From NCBI GenBank assembly GCA_002470125.1, contig DKNB01000061.1, positions 1 to 5,662 of the forward strand: DNA of 5,662 bases. The letters run 5' to 3'. The notes under the pieces were generated by a model. It worked only from the letters and a program-made list of their open reading frames with translations. It did no database searches and was not told the origin of the DNA. This DNA is from Gallionellales bacterium UBA7399. GTDB taxonomy: Bacteria; Pseudomonadota; Gammaproteobacteria; Burkholderiales; Gallionellaceae. The translations under genes and the position numbers were made by a program. Shown here piece by piece: positions 1 to 5,662 of this stretch (its first letter is position 1; each line of letters opens with the position of its first letter).

Positions 1-225
1 ATCCACTTCTGGATCATTCACCACTGCAAATGCATCCTCAACCACACGACATACTCCATGTGTTACCTCTTTTGCGCGTATCTCATTTTTTTCTGCCACC
101 GCAACAACGCGTATGGTGCGTCCCGCACGCCTAGAAATTTCTTCCGCGTTACGCAACAACACAGAGAAAGTACCAGCCCCTACGGTGCCCGCTCCTAGCA
201 AACCTACATTCATTACCTTCATCAT
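1..225 (-). CDS. hom: Homoserine dehydrogenase, N-terminal part (runs off the left edge)
   Basis: Homoserine dehydrogenase makes homoserine from aspartate semialdehyde with NAD(P)H, in the cytoplasm, on the route to threonine and methionine. Only the first 75 codons are in the window; the reading frame is open to position 1. The translation starts MMKVMNVGLLGAGTVG, which carries the Rossmann-fold dinucleotide motif GxGxxG at residues 11-16. The following stretch (RNAEEISRRAGRTIRVVAVAE, then a VVEDAFAVVNDPEVD tail) matches the usual N-terminal layout of the bacterial enzyme. The start could be the ATG at 225 or the one at 222, which gives the more typical MKxxNVGLLG beginning; a GGTGAT stretch just upstream is a plausible ribosome binding site. 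It lies 103 bp downstream of alaA on the same strand, so co-transcription is likely; threonine synthase often follows in related genomes. Family is confident; the enzyme's C-terminal and regulatory domains cannot be judged. Confidence 0.93.
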   Translation of the reverse strand, partial: MMKVMNVGLLGAGTVGAGTFSVLLRNAEEISRRAGRTIRVVAVAEKNEIRAKEVTHGVCRVVEDAFAVVNDPEVD

Positions 226-328
226 CGCAATCACCAAAAAATTAATTTAACCCCCATCAAATCCTTTACTTGATTTAAAAATAATAAGTTAGGAGTGATG
301 AGGGTGCGTACGCTTTTATACGAAACCA

Positions 329-1564
329 TTACTTCCCGTATCGCTTGCGGTAATACTCTAAAAAACTTGCAATGCGTCCAATGGCTTCAATCAAATCGTC
401 TACGCTGGGTAAAAATACTATGCGAATGTGATCAGAATGTGGCCAGTTAAATCCAGTTCCCTGAACCACCAAAACCTTTTCACTTTCCAATAATTCCAGG
501 ATAAACTTCTGGTCGTCATCGATTGGATACATCTTAGGGTCAAGGCGCGGAAATAAATATAGCGCAGCTTTTGGCTTGACGCATGTAACACCCGGAATAG
601 CGGTAAGTAGCTTATACGCCAAATCTCTTTGCTTACAAAGTCTTCCGGTTGGCGCAACCAGATCTTCAATACTTTGATAACCACCGAGTGCAGTCTGAAT
701 AGCAAATTGCCCAGGAACATTTGAGCATAGCCGCATCGAGGCCAAGATACTCAGCCCATCAATATAGTCTTGCGCATGTTCTTTTTTTCCAGACACAATC
801 ATCCAGCCAGCGCGGTAGCCGCAAGCGCGATAGTTCTTTGACAATCCATTGAACGTGACAAATAACACGTCGTCCGCCAAGGAGGCGATCGATGTATGAT
901 GCACTCCGTCATAAAGCACTTTGTCATAAATTTCATCGGCAAATACAACAAGCCTATTTATACGTGCAACCTCAATGATCTCCTGCAATATGGTATCCGG
1001 GTATACCGCACCCGTAGGATTATTTGGATTTATTAATACAATGGCGCGTGTGCTTGACGTTATCTTTCTTTTTATATCAACAATATCCGGAAGCCACCCA
1101 GCCTGCTCATCACATAAGTAATGTTGCGGCACACCACCTGCCAGAGTAACCGCAGCTGTCCAGAGTGGGTAGTCCGGTGTTGGCACCAGAACTGCATCAC
1201 CGGTATTGAGAAGTCCTTGCATCGACATCACAATTAATTCAGATGCACCATTGCCAATAAATATATCCTCTAGACCAACCCCGGAAATATTCTTTTGTTG
1301 AGCGTAGTGCATGATAGCCTTGCGCGCTGCAAACAATCCTTTTGAGTCGGAATAACCAGACGAATTGGGTAGATTGTGTATCACATCCTGCTGAATTTCT
1401 TCAGGAACCTCAAAGCCAAATGATGCCAAATTGCCAATGTTTAACTTTATGACACGATGGCCGTCCTCTTCCATTTGTCTGGCGCGCACCATCACTGGGC
1501 CACGAATGTCGTAACAGACACTGGCTAGCTTAGTGGACTTCAATACAAGCGGTTCGATTGCCAT
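329..1564 (-). CDS. alaA: Glutamate-pyruvate aminotransferase AlaA (PLP-dependent, class I/II)
   Basis: This cytoplasmic PLP enzyme is expected to transfer the amino group of glutamate to pyruvate, giving alanine and 2-oxoglutarate. The 411-residue product follows the E. coli AlaA (YfbQ) pattern along its length: KSTKLASVCYDIRGPV near the N-terminus, NLPNSSGYSDSKG at 64-76, NPNNPTG at 180-186, DEIYDK at 210-215, FNGLSK with the likely Schiff-base lysine K243, RLCSNVPGQFAIQTALGGYQS around 278-298, and R381 in RIVFLP as the likely carboxylate-binding arginine. The ATG at 1564 is fixed by an in-frame stop five codons upstream; GGTAG seven bases before it is a modest ribosome binding site. It diverges from the Mth938-like gene across a 173 bp region containing a CRP-type box, and precedes hom on the same strand. 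Substrate preference is inferred from family resemblance; related enzymes can also accept valine or other keto acids. Confidence 0.93.
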   Translation of the reverse strand: MAIEPLVLKSTKLASVCYDIRGPVMVRARQMEEDGHRVIKLNIGNLASFGFEVPEEIQQDVIHNLPNSSGYSDSKGLFAARKAIMHYAQQKNISGVGLEDIFIGNGASELIVMSMQGLLNTGDAVLVPTPDYPLWTAAVTLAGGVPQHYLCDEQAGWLPDIVDIKRKITSSTRAIVLINPNNPTGAVYPDTILQEIIEVARINRLVVFADEIYDKVLYDGVHHTSIASLADDVLFVTFNGLSKNYRACGYRAGWMIVSGKKEHAQDYIDGLSILASMRLCSNVPGQFAIQTALGGYQSIEDLVAPTGRLCKQRDLAYKLLTAIPGVTCVKPKAALYLFPRLDPKMYPIDDDQKFILELLESEKVLVVQGTGFNWPHSDHIRIVFLPSVDDLIEAIGRIASFLEYYRKRYGK

Positions 1565-1607
1565 ATCTGAACTACCGGGTTATTTAAATTGGCTTTTGTA
1601 ACTTATC

Positions 1608-1617
1608 ATCTTAAGAT
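1608..1617. repeat. 10-bp perfect palindrome in the alaA leader/promoter region
   Basis: ATCTTAAGAT reads the same on both strands. It sits about 44 bases upstream of the alaA start codon and overlaps the best candidate -10 hexamer. It could be a small operator, but ten-base palindromes in AT-rich intergenic DNA also arise by chance. Confidence 0.25.
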
Positions 1618-1638
1618 CGCATCATGAATTCTCTGGAT

Positions 1639-1706
1639 GATAGAATTGCGATGTGAATGCAGTCACATCCCGGCGCACCGTAAACCACAAAGAGTGCAAT
1701 TCTATC
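1639..1706. repeat. 11-bp perfect inverted repeat enclosing the CRP-type box
   Basis: GATAGAATTGC at 1639-1649 is exactly reverse-complementary to GCAATTCTATC at 1696-1706, with 46 bases between. The left arm directly abuts the CRP-type palindrome (1650-1669). If transcribed, the segment could fold as an outer 11-bp stem with an inner 7-bp hairpin; a short CGG/CCG pairing at 1671-1680 is also possible. It could instead be two half-sites for a DNA-binding regulator. It ends 31 bases before the ATG of the Mth938-like gene, so it could lie in that gene's leader. Confidence 0.55.
1650..1669. promoter_or_regulatory. CRP-type operator (TGTGA-N6-TCACA)
   Basis: The sequence TGTGA (1652-1656), six bases, TCACA (1663-1667) is a perfect match to the core consensus of CRP/Vfr-class cyclic-AMP receptor proteins. 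The symmetry extends to seven bases on each side (GATGTGA / TCACATC). It lies between the divergent alaA and Mth938-like genes, so it could act on either. Looking toward alaA, a GATGAT hexamer on the minus strand at 1610-1605 would place a transcription start near 1598, with the box centred at about -61.5, the usual class I activator position. No good -35 accompanies it, as is common for activator-dependent promoters. The box is seen directly; the regulator and target promoter are inferred. Confidence 0.6.
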
Positions 1707-1737
1707 TGAGCACAACTTGATCGGCAAACAGAGTCCA

Positions 1738-2106
1738 ATGAAACTACACCTCAACACTCAAGCTAACAAGAACATCTTTACTGCCCACGGTGCTGACTAC
1801 GTTATGGTGAACGGGAGAAAATTTGAACATTCAATAGTGGTCACACCAGAGCAAATACTTAGCGACTGGCGGCCTCAAGGTTTTGAGGGGTTGACCGAGC
1901 ACCACTTCACTCACTTGCTCACCATTAAGCCAGAAATTGTGCTGCTTGGAACCGGTACACAGCAGCTCTTTCCGCATCCAAGTCTCTATCAAGAACTAAC
2001 CAAATCTGGAATTGGCGTAGATAGCATGAGCACCCCTGCCGCCTGTCGCACCTACAATATTCTTATGGGCGAAGATCGCAAAGTGCTTGTCGCCATTTTG
2101 CTTTAA
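1738..2106 (+). CDS. Mth938-like domain protein (DUF498/COG3737 family), function unknown
   Basis: This 122-residue protein belongs to the Mth938-like family, which includes the archaeal Mth938 structure and the eukaryotic NDUFAF3 and AAMDC proteins. Visible hallmarks are the MKLHL start, VNGRKFEHSIVVTP at 24-37, the LLGTGTQQLFP stretch at 69-79, and the C-terminal STPAACRTYNILMGEDRKVLVAILL segment at 98-122. There is no signal peptide or membrane segment, so it is likely cytoplasmic. I prefer the ATG at 1738 over an upstream in-frame TTG at 1717, because MKLHL is the common family start; CAGAG five bases before it is a weak ribosome binding site. It diverges from alaA, converges on the aminotransferase gene at 2162-3343, and stands alone on its strand. 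NDUFAF3 helps assemble respiratory complex I; a similar role here is not shown by the sequence. Family assignment is firm, function is not. Confidence 0.88.
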   Translation: MKLHLNTQANKNIFTAHGADYVMVNGRKFEHSIVVTPEQILSDWRPQGFEGLTEHHFTHLLTIKPEIVLLGTGTQQLFPHPSLYQELTKSGIGVDSMSTPAACRTYNILMGEDRKVLVAILL

Positions 2107-2112
2107 GTCGAC

Positions 2113-2182
2113 GCTGATTGATGTGCGGAAACGGCGATCCCCTAACAACGAATCCACCAAATCAATCGGCCAATAATTTTTT
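2113..2182 (+). terminator. Weak terminator-like inverted repeat after the Mth938-like gene
   Basis: Arms GCTGATTGAT (2113-2122) and ATCAATCGGC (2161-2170) pair over ten positions with one T-G wobble. They are followed by CAATAATTTTTT on the plus strand, giving a T run at 2177-2182. The spacer is 38 bases, much longer than a normal intrinsic terminator loop, and the right arm overlaps the end of the converging aminotransferase gene. No T run follows on the minus strand, so it would serve only the plus-strand gene. This is a tentative call. Confidence 0.22.
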
Positions 2183-3343
2183 CGCTGCGGCCACAGCCAC
2201 ACCATGCTGGATTGGCGCTTTTACTCTACCCAACACATCGTCCAGTGCACCCAGGCACACTAGAATATTATTCTTATTGCTGGCGTGACCCATTAAACCT
2301 ATACGCCATACTTTGCCTGCCATTACACCCAAGCCTGCACCAATCTCTAATTGATAATCGTTCAACAAAATAGATCTCACGGCGGCATCATCCACCCCCT
2401 CTGGAATGGAGATGGCATTTAGTTGCGGCAAGCGCTCAGCCTCTGGCACCACAAACTTCAATCCCATTGCCTCAAGGCCAGCACGCAAAGCGAGGTGATT
2501 GCTTTTGTGACGAACCCAGGAGCTCTCTAGTCCTTCTTCTTGCAAAATAACCAATGCTTCGTGCAATCCATACAATGCATTAATTGGTGCGGTGTGATGG
2601 TAGGCACGCTTGGTTGAGCCACCCCAGTAACTCATAACTAGGTTTAAGTCCATAAACCAACTTTGCACTCTACTCTTACGATTTTTAATTTTCTCTAATG
2701 CGCGCGAACTAAAGCTAACCGGGGAAAGCCCTGGCGTACAAGAGAGACATTTCTGTGTGCCGGAATATATGGCGTCTATCTTCCATTCATCGACTTTGAG
2801 TGGCGAGCCCGCAAGTGAGGTAACTGCGTCCACAATAACCAAGCAATTATACTTGTGAGCCAAGGCCACCAAAGTTTGTGCGTCTGAGAGTGCCCCTGTT
2901 GATGTCTCTGCATGCACGAACGCAACAATTTTGGTATCTGAATTGGCCTTAAGCGCATCCTCTAGTTTTTGCGGATCAACTGCGCGCCCCCAGTCATCCT
3001 GCACCATAACTGCAACACCCCCGCAACGCTCAACGTTTTCCTTCATGCGCCCACCAAAGACACCATTTTGACACACGATAACCTTGTCGCCCGGCTCAAC
3101 TAAATTGACAAAACAGGTCTCCATGCCTGCCGAGCCAGGAGCCGAAACGGGCATAGTTAGCTCATTCTCGGTCTGAAATGCATATTTTAACAACTCCTTC
3201 ATTTCGTCCATCATGGCCACAAACACCGGATCAAGATGTCCAATAGTGGGGCGTGACAATGCCTCTAGTACACGCGGACTAACATCCGAAGGACCGGGGC
3301 CCATAAGGATTCGTTGCGGTGGATGAAATGATTTTATTGCCAT
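2162..3343 (-). CDS. Alanine/serine-glyoxylate aminotransferase (PLP-dependent, class V)
   Basis: This 393-residue class V PLP enzyme should convert glyoxylate to glycine using alanine or serine as amino donor. The motifs run in the expected order: LMGPGPSDVSPRVL at 13-26, RPTIGHLDP at 31-39, SAPGSAGMET at 67-76 for cofactor phosphate binding, HAETSTG at 144-150, VDAVTSLAG with the pyridine-nitrogen aspartate D172, SGTQKCLSCTPGLSPVSF with the Schiff-base lysine K198, YHHTAP at 248-253, and WRIGLMGH with the likely carboxylate-binding R347. The ATG at 3343 follows a strong ribosome binding site. It lies 68 bp downstream of glcF on the same strand, and the pairing with glycolate dehydrogenase genes strongly supports glyoxylate as the acceptor. 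Alanine versus serine as donor cannot be settled from sequence; a phosphonopyruvate or aspartate role is less likely in this context. Confidence 0.9.
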   Translation of the reverse strand: MAIKSFHPPQRILMGPGPSDVSPRVLEALSRPTIGHLDPVFVAMMDEMKELLKYAFQTENELTMPVSAPGSAGMETCFVNLVEPGDKVIVCQNGVFGGRMKENVERCGGVAVMVQDDWGRAVDPQKLEDALKANSDTKIVAFVHAETSTGALSDAQTLVALAHKYNCLVIVDAVTSLAGSPLKVDEWKIDAIYSGTQKCLSCTPGLSPVSFSSRALEKIKNRKSRVQSWFMDLNLVMSYWGGSTKRAYHHTAPINALYGLHEALVILQEEGLESSWVRHKSNHLALRAGLEAMGLKFVVPEAERLPQLNAISIPEGVDDAAVRSILLNDYQLEIGAGLGVMAGKVWRIGLMGHASNKNNILVCLGALDDVLGRVKAPIQHGVAVAAAKKLLAD

Positions 3344-3349
3344 ACCGTT

Positions 3350-3355
3350 CTCCTA
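3350..3355 (-). promoter_or_regulatory. Strong ribosome binding site for the glyoxylate aminotransferase
   Basis: On the minus strand TAGGAG is followed by six bases and then the ATG at 3343-3341, a near-ideal Shine-Dalgarno match and spacing. It is clearly stronger than the signals seen before glcF and alaA, which suggests this gene is translated independently and well within the transcript. Confidence 0.75.
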
Positions 3356-3411
3356 AGCGTTGTTATTAATTACGACATTTTAACTGTTGTAGGCCACAAG
3401 CTGATGAAAAA

Positions 3412-4620
3412 TTATTGTAGCAGCTCAATCCAATGCCTCACTGGTAAGTCAGTCCCACTTTCTAAGTGCAGCTGGCAACCAATATTCGCAGTGGCAATAA
3501 CGTCCGGCACACCATACTGAAGAGCACTTAATTTATTTTCCAGCAATTGATATGAAAGCTTTCTCTGCAATAAGCAGTACGTGCCCGCAGCACCACAGCA
3601 AAGGTCGCCGTCAGCGACCGGAACTACGGTATACCCGCAATTCTGCAAAATAATCTCAACAGCGCCGCGTAACTTTTGTCCGTGTTGCAGAGTGCATGGT
3701 GCCTGATAGGCGACGCGCACGCCCTGACCGACACCAGCCAATATGCTCAGATCTTCGCGATTCAGAATTTCACTTAAATCTCGCGTAAGCTCACTAATGC
3801 GCACAGCTTTGGCGGCGTAATCTGGATCATCCTTTAAGGCTATGGCGTATTCCTTCACCATCAGGCCGCACCCACTGGAGGTCATCACAATAGCTTCTGT
3901 GCCTTGTTCAATATAGGGCCACCAGGCATCAATATTACGACGCATCATATCGTGCGCACCGTCAAAATCAACCAGATGTTGATTCAGGGCACCGCAACAA
4001 CCAGCTCTCGAAGCACTAACCAAGGAAATCCCCAGCTTGTCCAGTACACACGCTGCCGCAGTATTGATATTTGGCGCGGTCAGCGACTGCACACAACCCT
4101 CTAGCATTAACATGTTGCGTACATTAATCTTGTGTGGACGAGACAATGTTTTCTGTCGCTTTATAGGGATTTTACGCTGCATGGAAAGTGACAGTAGTGG
4201 GCGTACCATGCGACCAACAATCAACACTAGCGCGAAACGTCCTGGGTAGGGCAGGATGGCCAGTAGAATACGTCGTAAAAACAATTGCCACACTGAACGC
4301 GACGTGCGCTTCTCAATCACTTGTCGCCCTATATCGATCAAGCGACCATACTTAACTCCGGACGGACAGGCGGTTTCGCAAGCACGACAAGTCAAGCAGC
4401 GATCTAAATGTAATTGTGTTTTTGTGCTAGATTCATTGCCCTCCAACATCTCTTTTATCAAATAAATACGTCCACGTGGACCATCTAATTCATTTCCAAG
4501 CAACTTATAGGTAGGGCAAGTGGCATTACAAAATCCACAATGCACACAAGAACGCAATATTGAATTGGCCTCAGCAACATCAGGATTGACAAACAATTCA
4601 GGAGGGATAGCGGTTTGCAT
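3412..4620 (-). CDS. glcF: Glycolate dehydrogenase (glycolate oxidase) iron-sulfur subunit GlcF
   Basis: GlcF carries electrons from the FAD subunits of glycolate dehydrogenase toward the respiratory quinone pool while glycolate is oxidised to glyoxylate. The 402-residue product is close to the E. coli length (about 407). Two ferredoxin-type 4Fe-4S motifs are intact: C25-x2-C28-x2-C31-x3-C35-P and C75-x2-C78-x2-C81-x3-C85-P. Two cysteine-rich CCG domains follow, with C176, C208-C209-G and C251 in the first, and C309, C341-C342-G and C382 in the second. A hydrophobic stretch at about 112-146 may help membrane association, but basic residues interrupt it. The ATG at 4620 is only 5 bp after the glcE stop, with a weak ribosome binding site, so translational coupling is likely. 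LutA/LldE-type lactate proteins share the CCG domain but lack this two-ferredoxin plus two-CCG layout next to GlcE. Confidence 0.95.
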   Translation of the reverse strand: MQTAIPPELFVNPDVAEANSILRSCVHCGFCNATCPTYKLLGNELDGPRGRIYLIKEMLEGNESSTKTQLHLDRCLTCRACETACPSGVKYGRLIDIGRQVIEKRTSRSVWQLFLRRILLAILPYPGRFALVLIVGRMVRPLLSLSMQRKIPIKRQKTLSRPHKINVRNMLMLEGCVQSLTAPNINTAAACVLDKLGISLVSASRAGCCGALNQHLVDFDGAHDMMRRNIDAWWPYIEQGTEAIVMTSSGCGLMVKEYAIALKDDPDYAAKAVRISELTRDLSEILNREDLSILAGVGQGVRVAYQAPCTLQHGQKLRGAVEIILQNCGYTVVPVADGDLCCGAAGTYCLLQRKLSYQLLENKLSALQYGVPDVIATANIGCQLHLESGTDLPVRHWIELLQ

Positions 4621-4625
4621 ATAAC

Positions 4626-5662
4626 TTACAGGCTTGCGTACATGCGCCCTTGATTAAAAATTTGATTTGGATCAAAACCGGCTTTTAGGCGCTCATGGAT
4701 ACTGCGCATAGCCGCAGTCAGTGGTTGAAATATTTCACCACTGCGCTCCCCACCTCGAAATTGAGTAACATGCCCACCCACTTTCGTCACCCGTTCTCGT
4801 ATCGAGATAATAGATTCATTACTTATCAGCCAACGTTGTGCACCACCCCAATCCAGCAACCACTCTCCTGCAATCTCTAGCGGGGGGGTGGCTGGCTGAA
4901 CTACCACACGATATAACAAATTTGTAGACTTAAAGAATGGTAAGCAATGTTCACGCAAGGCGTGCCAAAACAACTCCGGCTGTTCCATTACGTCACCGCC
5001 CAGGCACTCCTGCGCATACTGCACCGCCGTCTCACTACCAGAAAGTCGCAAGTAGTAGCGCCCCCCATGGTAACAAGCGGCACTCACTGGTAGCGACCGC
5101 GACAACAAAGCGCTTGCCTTTCTTATAGACTCAACTTGAGTGCACTCTTGTATCAAAGTTTTTGTCACCGCTGGGCGCGGCAAAACCTTCAGGCTAACAT
5201 CAAGTAAGACTCCCAGTGTGCCATATGCGCCAACCATTAAGCGAGATACATCGTAACCAGCTACATTCTTAATAACCTGTCCGCCAAAACATACCATCTC
5301 AGCCCTACCGTTAATCAACTTGCAGCCTAGAATTGAATCTCGCACAGAGCCTAAAAACGGACGGCACGGTCCTGAAATGCCGCAGGCAATAGTGCCGCCC
5401 AAAGTAGCGTAATCACCAAAATGTGGCGGCTCAAATGCCAAAATCTGACCAGCCTCCGATAATACAGCCTCAACTTCTTTAAGAGGTGTGCCACTACGCG
5501 CGGTTATGACTAACTCACGAGGATCGTATTCAACAATCCCGCAATGTGCGCTTACGCTTAAAACCTCACCATGGGTTTCTCGCCCCAACAATGACTTGCT
5601 GCTGCCACCCTCTATTTTTAGAGGAGTCTCATTATCAACGGCGTCTCGCACCTTCTGTTGCA
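4626..5662 (-). CDS. glcE: Glycolate dehydrogenase FAD-binding subunit GlcE (5' end outside the window)
   Basis: GlcE is the second FAD-binding subunit of the GlcDEF glycolate dehydrogenase. The visible part has the PCMH-type FAD fold: PLKIEGGSSKSLLG, YDPRELVITARSGTPLKEVEAVL, PPHFGDYATLGGTIACGISGPCRPFLGSVRDSILG, then GGQVIKNVAGYDVSRLMVGAYGTLGVL, and a C-terminal FDPNQIFNQGRMY. A GTG at 5651 could be read as a start giving 341 residues, but the frame stays open beyond it (Q-Q-K-V-R-D) to the window edge. GlcE proteins normally have about 15-20 more residues before the xPLxIxGGxSK segment, so that GTG is probably an internal valine and the true start lies outside. The gene is followed after 5 bp by glcF, and glcD is expected upstream beyond the edge. 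A run of seven G (plus strand, 4882-4888) is present with the frame intact. Confidence 0.94.
   Translation of the reverse strand, partial: QQKVRDAVDNETPLKIEGGSSKSLLGRETHGEVLSVSAHCGIVEYDPRELVITARSGTPLKEVEAVLSEAGQILAFEPPHFGDYATLGGTIACGISGPCRPFLGSVRDSILGCKLINGRAEMVCFGGQVIKNVAGYDVSRLMVGAYGTLGVLLDVSLKVLPRPAVTKTLIQECTQVESIRKASALLSRSLPVSAACYHGGRYYLRLSGSETAVQYAQECLGGDVMEQPELFWHALREHCLPFFKSTNLLYRVVVQPATPPLEIAGEWLLDWGGAQRWLISNESIISIRERVTKVGGHVTQFRGGERSGEIFQPLTAAMRSIHERLKAGFDPNQIFNQGRMYASL

Noticed and set aside
226..328. A promoter or terminator between alaA and hom
   Set aside because: A TATAAA hexamer (minus strand, 320-315) has no acceptable -35 at the right distance, and no GC-rich stem followed by a T run is present. 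The weak ATCAA/TTGAT dyad is too short to call an operator. Co-transcription is the simpler reading.
418..720. A 100-codon minus-strand open frame inside alaA
   Set aside because: It is in a different frame within alaA, whose own translation carries all expected motifs through this region; the alternative translation is low-complexity in character and unrecognised.
1717..1737. TTG at 1717 as the start of the Mth938-like gene
   Set aside because: It adds seven residues not typical of the family and has no clear ribosome binding site; the ATG at 1738 gives the common MKLHL start.
3344..3411. A separate promoter or regulator site between glcF and the aminotransferase gene, including the near-palindrome TTGTGGCCTACAA
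   Set aside because: No -35/-10 pair with sensible spacing was found; the dyad has a one-base centre and a mismatch, so it is neither a hairpin nor a recognised operator.
3904..4465. Several open frames of 66-70 codons on the plus strand inside glcF
   Set aside because: They lie antisense to a well-supported gene with intact cysteine motifs, their translations match no family I recognise, and they overlap one another.
4695..5128. Plus-strand open frames of 61 and 63 codons opposite glcE
   Set aside because: They are antisense to a conserved gene, have no recognisable domain, and are explained by codon bias of glcE.
1..5662. CRISPR array, insertion sequence, tRNA or rRNA, or a new defence-type system
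   Set aside because: No regularly spaced repeats, transposase motifs, terminal inverted repeats, tRNA-like cloverleaf or unusual gene cassette was seen; nearly all the sequence is accounted for by recognised metabolic genes.

Overview
The window is ordinary bacterial chromosome carrying six protein-coding genes. Five are on the minus strand and one on the plus strand, and two run off the window edges. The proteins look proteobacterial, most likely from a betaproteobacterium. The aminotransferase next to homoserine dehydrogenase and an Mth938-like protein is an arrangement I associate with Betaproteobacteria. A GlcE-GlcF-transaminase cluster would suit an autotroph such as a Nitrosomonadales or Gallionellaceae member that must salvage 2-phosphoglycolate. 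The lineage is inferred from gene order and protein style, not from a marker gene.

Right-hand block (2162-5662, all minus strand, transcribed right to left): glcE (FAD subunit of glycolate dehydrogenase, 5' end outside the window), glcF (iron-sulfur subunit, 5 bp after glcE), then, after 68 bp and with its own strong ribosome binding site, an alanine/serine-glyoxylate aminotransferase. Together they would oxidise glycolate to glyoxylate and aminate glyoxylate to glycine, the core of phosphoglycolate (C2) salvage. glcD is expected just outside the right edge.

Middle (1565-2161): a small plus-strand gene for an Mth938-like (DUF498) protein converges on the aminotransferase and diverges from alaA. 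The 173 bp divergent intergenic region is the most interesting non-coding stretch. It holds a perfect CRP-type box (TGTGA-N6-TCACA) inside a larger 11-bp perfect inverted repeat.

Left-hand block (1-1564, minus strand): alaA, a glutamate-pyruvate aminotransferase very similar in motif layout to E. coli AlaA (YfbQ), followed after 103 bp by hom (homoserine dehydrogenase), of which only the first 75 codons are present. An inferred metabolic link is that AlaA could regenerate the alanine consumed by the glyoxylate aminotransferase, passing glutamate nitrogen to glycine.

I see no mobile element, CRISPR array, tRNA, rRNA or convincing novel system. The best leads are the regulatory architecture at 1608-1706 and the pairing of two alanine-using transaminases.
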